In this document: piece after piece, positions 7,413-16,000 of the stretch
Position numbering within the stretch: position 1 is the first letter of the stretch
Layout of the letters: every line of letters begins with the position of its first letter
Assembly (NCBI GenBank): GCA_021775655.1
Contig: JAJFHK010000278.1
Span: 1 to 16,986, forward strand
DNA from: Filomicrobium sp.
Lineage (GTDB): Bacteria > Pseudomonadota > Alphaproteobacteria > Rhizobiales > Hyphomicrobiaceae
Direction of reading: 5' to 3'
Length of the DNA: 16,986 nt
Translations under genes and position numbers: made by a program
The notes under the pieces: generated by a model
What the model was told of the DNA's origin: nothing
Seen by the model: only the letters and a program-made list of their open reading frames with translations
The model's database searches: none

Positions 7413-8069
7413 GTGAGAGTGTTGGCTGCTGCTAGCCGGTTCATTTTGAGCACCCCCTACCACCGGGTTTTTATAGCCGGTGCATTCGCCGCGGCCTTCA
7501 TTCCGCTATTACTGATACCGTCTCCTGCAATCCCTAAGTCCGCGCATTGCTCAAAGCCACCTATTGTTCCGCGCGCTTTCTGGTCAGCCAAGCCGGCGAT
7601 TGAAAATCGTATGAGGACGCAGAATCCAAAGTCGATCGTGATTCACCACACAGGTGTACCGGCTCATCCTCACGTGCGGCTTGAGAAAAAACTACAAGAT
7701 CTGCAGCGTTACTCTCAAAGGCCGGGCAGCGAAGAGGGGCGACCCAAACGGGCGTTGGGAGATATCCCGTATCATTTTTTCATCGGGTACAGCGGACGCA
7801 TCGGTGAGGGCCGCGGCTTAGAGTTCGCTGGAGATACCAGAACGAATTACGATACGGCTGACAAGATTCAGATCGTTGTTGAAGGGGAATTCATGTCCGA
7901 GCGTCCCCAGGCCAAGCAGTTGGCAGCTCTGGAAAGTCTCGTTTGCTGGCTGCGGAGTAAGTTTGCTGTCCCTGTGTCGAGGATCAAGGCACATCAGGAC
8001 GTGGCGTCGACGAGCTGTCCGGGAAAGAATCTGCTGGAAATTCTGCCAAGATTGAAGTTCGCAAAGTGA
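7413..8069 (+). CDS. Peptidoglycan recognition / N-acetylmuramoyl-L-alanine amidase family protein
   Basis: The Amidase_2/PGRP fold (PF01510) is a zinc enzyme that cuts between N-acetylmuramic acid and L-alanine of peptidoglycan. Zinc ligands are visible as His78 in IVIHHTG, His194 in KAHQDV and Cys202 in TSCPGKN; the eight-residue His-Cys spacing matches T7 lysozyme. The catalytic tyrosine is in DIPYHFFI (Tyr120), followed by the usual GRIGEGR turn. Residues 17-36 form one hydrophobic segment (signal anchor or uncleaved signal), placing the enzyme in the periplasm. The start is GTG at 7413 with a weak GGAA nearby; no ATG fits better. Length 218 is normal for a single-domain enzyme. It follows the acyltransferase by 151 bases on the same strand, so both act on the envelope, though co-transcription is not proven. 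Cell-wall recycling, muropeptide trimming and defence against other bacteria are all possible. Confidence 0.9.
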   Translation: MRVLAAASRFILSTPYHRVFIAGAFAAAFIPLLLIPSPAIPKSAHCSKPPIVPRAFWSAKPAIENRMRTQNPKSIVIHHTGVPAHPHVRLEKKLQDLQRYSQRPGSEEGRPKRALGDIPYHFFIGYSGRIGEGRGLEFAGDTRTNYDTADKIQIVVEGEFMSERPQAKQLAALESLVCWLRSKFAVPVSRIKAHQDVASTSCPGKNLLEILPRLKFAK

Positions 8070-8368
8070 CAGGTTCGCGAACGCAAAACTCGTGCTCCAA
8101 GTCACTATCAGTGCTGCTTTAAGATTGTTCGGTCGTGTCGCGTGGCAAGGCTTGGAGCGGCTATTAGAAGCTTGATTATATGGCTGCAAGAGCGGAGATT
8201 GAGAAACCAACCGAGAAATCTCGCGTAGCCGTGAAGCACCTCACGATATTTTCATGGGCGCGTGTCCGTCGATCTGGGCTAGCCTGGATTGGATAAATGT
8301 TAAGCGCGTCGGCAAGGCTGCCGTATCATTTAGAATGTGGGGAATTGGATTAAAGGGACACAGTTCAT
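8070..8368 (+). other. Intergenic region upstream of the Cys-rich/SCO operon
   Basis: About 300 bases with no credible gene on either strand. It should carry the promoter of the 8369-10114 operon. The short stretch just before the first gene is AT-rich (TATCATTTAGAAT near 8324-8336) and could hold a -10 element, but no convincing -35 partner was found. Confidence 0.4.
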
Positions 8369-8839
8369 ATGCGATGTTTACGAATTTTGGTGGCCGGTAT
8401 GGCGGTCTTTGTCTGGTTTGGATTTCAAATTGCCCAGCTTTCCGCAGCTCCGACCGCTAAGATTGTCGAGGTCAAGGGCGAGATTATCGATACCTGGTGC
8501 TACCTTTCAGGTGTCATGGGCGGGCCGGATGCGGTGGTTGGAACTGCGCATCATACGTGCGCGCTGTGGTGTGCTGCAGGCGGTATTCCGGTTGGTGTGA
8601 AAGCTGAAGATGGCACCGTATACATGGTCCTGAAGGTCAAGGGCGAAGATCCACTTGCGCAGTCGGATACGATTCTTGAACTCCAGAGCGACTCTATTGT
8701 CGCGAAAGGTGAGCATTACATTCGCGATGGCATCAATTACCTGGTCGTGGCTGAAGTCGTTTCAAACGCGGGCATTACCAATAAGAATCATGATGACTTC
8801 GGCGTCGTGCCGGGCTTTGCGATCCCTGAGCTGAATTAA
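8369..8839 (+). CDS. Exported Cys/His-motif protein of unknown function (paralogue 1)
   Basis: A 156-residue protein with an N-terminal signal peptide (hydrophobic core about 6-20, likely cleavage after LSA at 24-26). The mature part begins with GEIIDTWCYLSG (37-48, Cys44), then HHTCALWC (61-68, Cys64 and Cys68), GGIPVG and DGTVYMV (81-87), and ends in a beta-rich region. The Cys44/His61-62/Cys64/Cys68 set could bind a metal or form a redox disulphide. It resembles, from memory, small uncharacterised secreted proteins with the layout DxxCxxxG...HxxCAxxCxxxGxPVG. The next gene is a diverged paralogue, and the third gene is a SCO copper chaperone. The upstream AGGGA is about ten bases from the ATG, a weak site. 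Copper handling in the periplasm is inferred from context, not shown. Confidence 0.85.
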   Translation: MRCLRILVAGMAVFVWFGFQIAQLSAAPTAKIVEVKGEIIDTWCYLSGVMGGPDAVVGTAHHTCALWCAAGGIPVGVKAEDGTVYMVLKVKGEDPLAQSDTILELQSDSIVAKGEHYIRDGINYLVVAEVVSNAGITNKNHDDFGVVPGFAIPELN

Positions 8840-8849
8840 AGGAGCGAAG

Positions 8850-9440
8850 ATGATGGCAATGAAAAACCTAGCAGTGCTCGTAGTGGTTGCCCTGGGATTG
8901 GTCGCCTTCGCCGGCAACGCCGTGGCACAAGATTATTCGAAGGGCAGCAACGCGAAAACGTTCGGTCTTAGCGGAGAACAAAAAGCAACGTTTTCGGGGA
9001 AGGTCGTCGATATTCATTGCGAGTTGTCGGGCGACTGTCCTGCCAACTGTGGTGGTGGCAATCGTACCCTCGGAATCGTGCGGGCTTCTGACAATGCGCT
9101 TGTTATGGTCTCCAAGAGTGCGCAGTTCGAATTCAATGGCGCGGCAGACGATCTCCTGCCCTACTGCAACAAGAACGTTGATGTCGATGGGCTTTTGATT
9201 GGGGACGATCCGGGCGTCAAATCGAAGATCTACATGGTGCAGCTCATTCGCGAGACGGGGCAAACGGATTGGGAAATGGCTGAGCTTTGGACGGATGCCT
9301 GGAAGAAGCGCAATCCGGATTCTAGTGGTGAAGGCCCCTGGTACCGCCGCGACGAAAGAGTAGCAAAGCAGCTCAAGAAGGAGGGTTATCTGGGTCTGGG
9401 GCTAGATGTCGACAAGAAGTGGATAGCGGAAAACCAGTGA
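8850..9440 (+). CDS. Exported Cys-motif protein of unknown function (paralogue 2)
   Basis: A 196-residue protein with a classic signal peptide (hydrophobic 7-21, cleavage probably after AVA at 24-26). The core repeats the layout of the preceding gene: GKVVDIHCELSG (50-61, Cys57) aligns with GEIIDTWCYLSG. DCPANCGGG (62-70, Cys63 and Cys67) aligns with the HTCALWCAAGG block, and DNALVMV (81-87) with DGTVYMV. A further Cys106 sits in LPYCNKNVDVDG. Residues about 135-196 are an extra charged, Trp-containing tail absent from paralogue 1. The start is well defined: GGAG at 8841-8844, five bases before ATG 8850, only ten bases after the previous stop. Its last bases overlap the SCO gene start. The whole arrangement indicates one operon and a shared periplasmic task, probably metal binding or thiol chemistry. 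The function is not known to me. Confidence 0.87.
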   Translation: MMAMKNLAVLVVVALGLVAFAGNAVAQDYSKGSNAKTFGLSGEQKATFSGKVVDIHCELSGDCPANCGGGNRTLGIVRASDNALVMVSKSAQFEFNGAADDLLPYCNKNVDVDGLLIGDDPGVKSKIYMVQLIRETGQTDWEMAELWTDAWKKRNPDSSGEGPWYRRDERVAKQLKKEGYLGLGLDVDKKWIAENQ

Positions 9441-10114
9441 CCGTTTTCAACCAGCGCTCCGGAATTCGAACAGCGGTCGCCGCTTCGGTGTTTGCGTGCG
9501 TCGCGGCAGGCGCTGGTGCGCACAATGGAGTCGTCCACGAAAGTGACGAAGAAGCTGCGCGCCATCTTCGCGAGCAAGGCAATAGGAAGTTGCCTGCGCA
9601 GAAAAATACTCCGGGCTTTCCTAATATCAAGGGCGGTGACTTTGAACTGATAGACCAATTCGGAGCGAAACGAACATCGAAAGATCCAAACAATCGATTC
9701 CAGCTCTTGTTCTTCGGTTACGCAAAGTGCAAGGCGATCTGCTCGGTCGCATTGCCGCGCATGGCGGAGGTCGCTGACCGCCTCGAAGCTGAAGGCGTGC
9801 TGGTTACGCCGCTGATGATCACTGTCGATCCCGAGCGGGATACGGTTGGGGCTCTCGCTGAGGCTGCGCCGAAATATCATTCGCGCCTTGTCGGTCTGAC
9901 AGGCAGTGAGACGGCGCTGGAAGAGGCTTACCGTGCATTTCAGATCGAGCGCAAAGTCGTATTCGTCGATCCGGAGCAAGGTGCCGTCTACGCGCACGGT
10001 TCGTACATCTATTTGCTTGGACCTGACGGGTCGTTCAAGACCCTCTTTCCGCCGATTCTTGGTCCGGACCGGATTGCCGAACTTGTGCACGGCTACGTCA
10101 AAGGTAAGACGTAA
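9437..10114 (+). CDS. SCO1/SenC family copper chaperone
   Basis: SCO proteins (PF02630) are membrane-anchored or exported thioredoxin-fold proteins that deliver copper to the CuA site of cytochrome c oxidase, or act as thiol reductases there. Copper ligands are present: CKAIC (Cys98 and Cys102 of 225) and His187 in AHGSYIYLLGPDG. The conserved TVDPERDT block is at 129-136. An N-terminal hydrophobic stretch (about 13-28) is a signal peptide or anchor. The GTG at 9437 overlaps the previous TGA as GTGA and has GGAAAACCA before it, indicating translational coupling. An earlier in-frame GTG at 9419 is possible but less well placed. No cytochrome oxidase genes are in the window, so the target may be elsewhere, or it may serve the two Cys-rich proteins encoded just upstream. 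Confidence 0.93.
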   Translation: MTVFNQRSGIRTAVAASVFACVAAGAGAHNGVVHESDEEAARHLREQGNRKLPAQKNTPGFPNIKGGDFELIDQFGAKRTSKDPNNRFQLLFFGYAKCKAICSVALPRMAEVADRLEAEGVLVTPLMITVDPERDTVGALAEAAPKYHSRLVGLTGSETALEEAYRAFQIERKVVFVDPEQGAVYAHGSYIYLLGPDGSFKTLFPPILGPDRIAELVHGYVKGKT

Positions 10115-10153
10115 ATCGGCGCGAATGAATGGCTCGCGTCAGCCACACGCTGG

Positions 10154-11413
10154 CTATTCGGCTGGTTGGGATAGCGCGCTGGTACTGTGAGAGCTGCGAT
10201 CTTGTTGCTGCTTATCTACTGGCTTGCCAGCCGCCTGTTTCTTCCACGGTGAGGATTTGAAGTAGGCAACTATGTATGCGACTGCGATCAACAGTGCGAA
10301 CCCAGAGAAATTGACAAGTCCGGTGTTGAGGGCCGTGCTACCGAATTGGTTGAGGTATATGCCGCCCATCAGCGAAAGAAATTGCCCTGCGAGAAATACG
10401 GCGAGTGCCTGCTGGCCAACCTTGCAGCAAATAGCGACAAACGGCCCCTTGATGGTACGAAGGTTATCGCCGTTTGGCCCCGCCAGTACATAGGCGAGAT
10501 AGGCCAAGGCAAGGAAATGGACGTAGCGCAAAAAGCCGAAGCCGGTCTTTTCGACCAGCAGCCCCAAAGCTTCCCGAGCTTCGCGGAGGAATTGGAAGTT
10601 GTGCTGGAATTCATATTCATGCAGCGGAACAGCGGCCAGAATGAAGACCACTGAGGCGATCATCAAACTTTGATTGATCGGTGGCGCAGGAAGCCAGCCA
10701 CGGATGAAGGCAAAGCCTGTAAAGAAGACCAGTTGCCAAGCAAATGGATTGAAGAACCAGACGCGGTCGCTCCAAGGTTCTGCTGGCAAGTTAATCCAAC
10801 CGAGCGTGGCGACAAGCCAGAGGCCGATAATGGCAGCAAAAACGTACCATCGGCCCAGCTGACTGAGTGCCATGACGATTGGCAGCATTGCCAGGATGAC
10901 GAGGTACATCGGCAGGATATCAAAAAAATTCGGAACATAGGTCAGCGTTAAGAGGCCGACCAGATTGGTGCCGGTGTCACTCGATAGGAATGGGACGAGG
11001 TTCAGTCCCTTAATGTAGGCGCCGTCGGTTGCGAGCCAATTGTCAGCCAGCACCATCGTTCCGGTGATGAGCATAAAAACTGAGATATGTGCCCAATAGA
11101 CCTGCCAGCAGCGGTAGGCGATTCGTGTCGTACCGACCAGGAAGCCGCGCTCCTGGAATAGGGTTCCAAATGCAATTGCGGACGCCATGCCGGAGCAGAA
11201 GACGAAGATCTCGGTGGCGTCGGAAAAGCCGAAGCGTGCAGGGATATAAAGCGTCCAGGTATTGTAAGGCACGTGGGCGATGAAAATGATGAACATCCCG
11301 ATGCCGCGAAAAAAATCGAGCCGGATGTCGCGTTGGCGTGGTGCGCCGGGTTCAGCGGCAACGGGAGTGTTCATCTGGGCGGCTGCGCCAATCGATTTGG
11401 TATTGGTCGACAT
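10154..11413 (-). CDS. OpgC domain-containing integral membrane protein
   Basis: OpgC (PF10129) proteins are multi-spanning inner-membrane enzymes related to acyltransferase-3; characterised members succinylate osmoregulated periplasmic glucans. The 419-residue protein shows the family start RDIRLDFFRGIGMFIIFIAH (28-47; Asp33, Arg36 and His47 conserved), then FGFSDATEIFVFCSG (61-75), and about ten further hydrophobic helices. It ends in a polar Lys/Gln/Ser tail. The frame stays open to a TTG at 11440, but the ATG at 11413 was taken; GAGGTC lies upstream at a rather long distance. No glucan synthesis genes (opgG, opgH) are nearby, so the acceptor and acyl donor are unknown. It is convergent with the SCO gene (39 bases apart) and lies 69 bases after the TTC38-like gene on the same strand. 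Confidence 0.88.
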   Translation of the reverse strand: MSTNTKSIGAAAQMNTPVAAEPGAPRQRDIRLDFFRGIGMFIIFIAHVPYNTWTLYIPARFGFSDATEIFVFCSGMASAIAFGTLFQERGFLVGTTRIAYRCWQVYWAHISVFMLITGTMVLADNWLATDGAYIKGLNLVPFLSSDTGTNLVGLLTLTYVPNFFDILPMYLVILAMLPIVMALSQLGRWYVFAAIIGLWLVATLGWINLPAEPWSDRVWFFNPFAWQLVFFTGFAFIRGWLPAPPINQSLMIASVVFILAAVPLHEYEFQHNFQFLREAREALGLLVEKTGFGFLRYVHFLALAYLAYVLAGPNGDNLRTIKGPFVAICCKVGQQALAVFLAGQFLSLMGGIYLNQFGSTALNTGLVNFSGFALLIAVAYIVAYFKSSPWKKQAAGKPVDKQQQDRSSHSTSALSQPAE

Positions 11414-11482
11414 TGTTAGAAGTCTGGACCTCGAAGACAAATGGGCTGAGAGTTTATATTTTGAGCACGGTAGCGGCTTGCC

Positions 11483-12853
11483 TCATGCATTGCCTGTTAA
11501 CATTGGCCTGAAAGTTCCTGATACGCTGCTTTCGCAAGAAAGCCTCTGTTCGCTCATGCGTGCGAACCTATCTTCAACCTTCATCGAATTGCGTACGCGG
11601 TAGACAGCCTCGAAAGCTGCCGGTTCTCCAGAGTTGGCGGCCATTAAAAGGAGCGTGCGCATGAATACGTCGCGCTGGGCGCGACTGCCCCCAATTGCAG
11701 GCAGCTTTAGCGAGAGTTCGCAAAGATTTCCAGGCGAAGTGCCGCTCGCATGCAGCGACATAATTGCATCGGCCAGATTGACGCCGATGTCGGCAGCAAC
11801 GCGGGCCTGATCGTCGTTATCGTTTGAAATTGCACGCTGGCGAAGGTTGGCTGTCAATTCACGGGCAGCAGCCGTGTCGCCTGCACCGAGCAGTGCCAGC
11901 AAATAGTGGAGTGAAGCAAATACATAGGTTGTGTCGGTGCGCCGACGATGGGCAATTTTGTGCAGAGCCTGCCAGCGACCGCCAACGTCGACGCCTTCTT
12001 GCTCAAGGCGCCACAGCATCGATACAGCGTTTGAGGTGTCGCGGAAGTCATCAGTATCGATGGGGCGGATCTCACGGTCGTAGAGGTCGAGGACCGCGTC
12101 GTAGTCGGCCGCTTCGAGCCGGAACAAGGCAAGGTGCCACCACAGGTGAAAATTGAAGTTGTTACACAAAGGCCAGATTTGGCGAGTGCTTTCAAGCCAA
12201 CTTGCGCCCTCCTCCGGGCGGTCACGCATTTCCATGACGTGACTGACAGCATGCACGCCCCAAACGTCGGCACGCTCGCAGTTGACTGCCATACGGCCAA
12301 CCAATTCGGCCTCGGAAAAGGCGCCGTTTTCTTCCAGTCCAAATGAATGCATGCCAAGCGTAAATCCGTAACCAGTATCGGTTGCCGACATGTCGCGGAG
12401 CGCCGTCGACGTTGTTTCCAGCATTCGGTCAGACTGGCCGGTCATGAAGCGAAGTGCATTGGCGAGCTTTAAGCAGAAGAAGTCCTTGCGATTGTCAGCG
12501 ACTTGAGCTTCCAGGCGTGATGCGGCGGCTTTAAGGGAGCCGTGCGATGCCAGTTCCAGTGCGTCAACCAGGGCGCGCTCGTAGCTCGTGCCACTGTCTG
12601 CACGTGCAAGTGCGGCCTTGGCAGGGCCGACGGTGGCCCGGCTTGCCGCAAAGTCCTCGGCCTTTCCAAGGAGGGCAACTCCAAGACCCTTCAGCGCGAG
12701 GCCAGCGACGAAATTTTCATCGGCTGCAAGTGCCGCCTTCAACGGCGCGGTCGCTGGACGATGTGCGGCCACGGCGAATACGGCTTCCTCGAATGCATGG
12801 ACAGCTTCCTCGGAAGTGGTCGAGTGCTGTCCGTGATATCGATCTGCAAGCAT
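11483..12853 (-). CDS. Tetratricopeptide repeat protein, TTC38-like
   Basis: The 456-residue, mostly helical protein resembles the TTC38 family, found in bacteria and animals, whose biochemical role is not established. Diagnostic segments are DVWGVHAVSHVMEM (196-209) and NFHLWWHLALFRLE (234-247), with degenerate TPR-like helix pairs before and after (for example LEENGAFSEAE at 173-183). There is no signal peptide, so it is probably cytosolic. The four histidines His201/His205 and His236/His240 form two HxxxH pairs, hinting at a metal or ligand site. The ATG at 12853 is preceded by GGTGATTTA, a modest ribosome site; upstream the frame is closed. It may share a transcript with the OpgC gene downstream. 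The 219-base gap behind the RND permease suggests its own promoter. Confidence 0.88.
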   Translation of the reverse strand: MLADRYHGQHSTTSEEAVHAFEEAVFAVAAHRPATAPLKAALAADENFVAGLALKGLGVALLGKAEDFAASRATVGPAKAALARADSGTSYERALVDALELASHGSLKAAASRLEAQVADNRKDFFCLKLANALRFMTGQSDRMLETTSTALRDMSATDTGYGFTLGMHSFGLEENGAFSEAELVGRMAVNCERADVWGVHAVSHVMEMRDRPEEGASWLESTRQIWPLCNNFNFHLWWHLALFRLEAADYDAVLDLYDREIRPIDTDDFRDTSNAVSMLWRLEQEGVDVGGRWQALHKIAHRRRTDTTYVFASLHYLLALLGAGDTAAARELTANLRQRAISNDNDDQARVAADIGVNLADAIMSLHASGTSPGNLCELSLKLPAIGGSRAQRDVFMRTLLLMAANSGEPAAFEAVYRVRNSMKVEDRFARMSEQRLSCESSVSGTFRPMLTGNA

Positions 12854-13072
12854 TAAATCACCATTCGCCGCTGTGTGCCGGAAGTCTAATCAATGGGCCG
12901 AATTCCCGCCCTCGTTGAATCCGCATGCACCTGTGATGAGGCAGTTCCAAGACGCCCGCAACACACGCTCATTCACAACATCGCGAAGGCCAATCCAGGT
13001 CTAGGAATGAGGCAAAATGACTGGGTTAAAATATCGCCGGATTTTCCGCGGTGAGACCGGAACGACGGGAAC

Positions 13073-16000
13073 TTAATGGCCAGAGAGTTCGGCTTCCGTG
13101 GCAATATGTTGAGCATTAGCTTCTGCTAGCTCACTATCGACGCGAGCGGCCGTTTCACTACGGGGACGGACGAAACCGGCCATGAGCACATAAACCGCAG
13201 GTGTCAGCAACAGGGTAAAGATTCCGGCAAGGCCGAGCCCGCCGAATACGACCCACCCAATTGCAGCACGGCTTTCGGCTCCTGGTCCACTGCCGAAAAT
13301 CAGAGGCAATCCAGCCAGCACAGTTGAAAACATGGTCATGGCGATTGGACGAAAGCGAACGCAAGAGGCTTCACGGGCCGCATCGTAAACATTCTTGCCA
13401 TTTTCTCGGAGCTGGTCGGCGAATTCGACCATAAGGATCGAGTTCTTGGCCATGATGCCGATGAGCATCAAGACGCCAATCTGGCTGTAGATGTTGATCG
13501 ACGTGCCTGTGAGGAGCATGGCAAAAATTGCCGCACAGACCCCGAATGGAACGGTGACGAGCACTACGAGCGCACTGGTGATGCTCTCAAACTGGGCGAC
13601 AAGCACGAGGAAGACGATCAGCAACGCCAGTGCATACGTCAGTGCCACGCCTTGGGAAGTCTCGTCGAGTTCGGCGGCTTCATCAAGGAACAATAGTCCG
13701 TAGCCTGGCGAGAGTTGCCGGTCGGCGACGGCCTTAATACGATCGACGGCTTCGCGGACTGTATGTTCGCCTGCCGTATCGCCGAATATTTCAACCGCCC
13801 TGCGTTGACCGTGGCGGTCAAGTTCCGCCGGCACAGCCTTCTCGGAAAGCGATATCATTTGCGACAACGGCACGAGCCGTCCGTCAGTTGCTGAAACGTA
13901 CAGGTTATTTAGACCAGAGGGATCGGTGATAGCGCCGTCGGTGGCCTGCAGGATTACCGGCACGCGCTGATCGTCTATTGTCAATTCGGCGACTTCATCG
14001 TTGTCGACAAGTACTTGCGCAGTGGCTGCCAGATTTTCGATTGGTACGCCGAGGTCGGCCGCGCGCCGGCGGTCAATCTCCAGTTTCAACTGTGGCTGCG
14101 TGGCGCGAAACTCGACGCGCAGATTCTCAACTTCGGGCGCTTCCTTTTCGAGTGCTTCGACCAGGGCGTTGGCTTCATCGGCGATCGCTTCGTAATTCGT
14201 TCCGGTGAGCGCCAAGCGTAGCGCGCCGCCGAAGTTGCGGATGCCAAGGGAGTTGCCACGCCTTACCCTTGCCTGAGCGCCAGGGATGCTGTCGAGTTTA
14301 TTGTTGAGTTCGCGGGCGATCGTATTCTCATCCTGGCCTTTAGCGGCATCGCGTTCGGACCAGTCGGCGAGGCGGGCATCTATCTGGCCGCGATTGAGGT
14401 CGTAACGGCCCGTGATCGACAACAAGCCGGTGGCGACTGATTGCTCGACGAGTGGAGCCAGCATCTGTTCGACTTTTTCGACCTGTCGATCGGTGTACTT
14501 GAGGCCGACCCCGTCGGGTCCGGTAAGGCGTACCGTGATTAGGCCGCGGTCTTCCTTGGGTGTTAGTTCTTCGCTTAGTGCAGTAAACGCAATGGCCGCG
14601 CCGAACATCGCGAACCCGCACAATCCGACGATTACCAGGGGAACCGTCAGCACGCCGTCCAGGGCCTTTGCATATCCATTCGAGACGCCCGTACCTAGGC
14701 GGCCGAGTAGCTGCACAAAAAGGGTCGGTTGGCTTTGTTCGGGTAACCGAGATGCCAACATTGGGACAACGGTAAGGGAGACGAATGATGAAATGCACAC
14801 AGCAACAGCCAGTACAAATCCGAATTCGCCGAACAACCGGCCTGCGGTCGAAGGCAGGAAGGATATCGGCACAAATACGGAGACAAGCGTCGCAGTGGTT
14901 GCGATTACGGCAAAGAAAACCTGCTGAGTTCCAAGTATTGCTGCGGCGCGCGGCTTAATGCCTTGCGCTTTAAGTCGCTGTATATTTTCGAGGACGACAA
15001 TCGAGTCGTCGACGACGAGGCCGGTTGCCAGAACGAGAGCAAGCAGCGTTAGAAGGTTGATTGAAAAACCCATCAGCCAAACAGCGGCGACGGTTCCGAT
15101 CAGCGCTACCGGGATTGTTGCGGCGGGGATGAATGAAGCGCGCAGACTGCCGATGAACAGCGCGATTACGGATATGACGATGACGATGGCAAGCGCGAGG
15201 CTGCGGAGTACCTCGAAAATTGCACCCTTAATGAAGATGGCATCGTCAGACGTGGTTCTGATCTCGATTGATCGTAGGCGGCTATTTAGGCGCTCAACGG
15301 TCTCTTCGACATCTTGTGAAATCGAGACTGTATTGGACTGGGCCCGGCGCACGATTCCAAGGCTCACGACCTGTCGACCGTCGAGGCGGACGATGCTTTC
15401 GGCGTCGGCGGGTCCGAAGAATGCGCTTCCCACGTCTCCCAATCGTACCGGATCGCGGACAATGAGATCTTCAATGGCACTCGGATCGGCAACCGATGCG
15501 TCAGCGCGGACCATCACTTCTTGTTCGTCAGACTCAAAACTGCCGGCGGGGACGTCGTATCGGGCGCTTTTCAGAACATTGACGACATCGGTAATGGACA
15601 GTCCGTAGCCAGCAAGCTTCATCGGGTCGACGACAACCCGCAATACCCGCTCGCGGTCGCCGAAAAGCTGGATGTCAGCAACACCGGCAATTGAGGTTAA
15701 CTCGGGAATGATTTCGTTCTCGACTCTGCGCGTTACGTCTTCTATCGGCAGCGAGTCACTGAAGACAGCGAGCTTGATGATCGCTTCGGCGTCTGCGTCG
15801 GCCTTGATGACAGAAAGGTTTTCGACACCGTCAGGTAGTTCGCGCTGGACGCGGGCGACGGCTTCGCGAATGTCATTGGCGGCATCGATGAGATCAACGG
15901 AAGGTCGGAACGTGGCGCGGATACGGAAGTTGCCTTCTTCGCTTGAAGAGCGAACTTCAGTGATACCGTTGACGCGGGCGACAGCACCTTCAACCTTGGC

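Noticed and set aside
7179..7463. Minus-strand 94-codon frame between the acyltransferase and the peptidoglycan amidase
   Set aside because: Overlaps the end of one real gene and the start of another and has no motif or ribosome site.
8195..8222. GAGATT...AATCTC inverted repeat upstream of the Cys-rich operon
   Set aside because: Six-base arms with a 16-base loop are expected by chance in a region this size.
9386..10090. Minus-strand 234-codon frame antisense to the SCO gene
   Set aside because: The plus strand encodes an unmistakable SCO protein with its Cys and His ligands; the antisense product has no family features.
10141..10155. AGCCA-CACGC-TGGCT inverted repeat between the convergent SCO and OpgC genes
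   Set aside because: Five-base arms without a T-run; too weak to call a bidirectional terminator.
14958..15608. Plus-strand 216-codon frame antisense to the RND permease, with another at 14412-14927
   Set aside because: Ser/Thr/Arg-rich translations typical of the reverse of a GC-rich gene; the minus-strand permease has clear motifs over the same bases.
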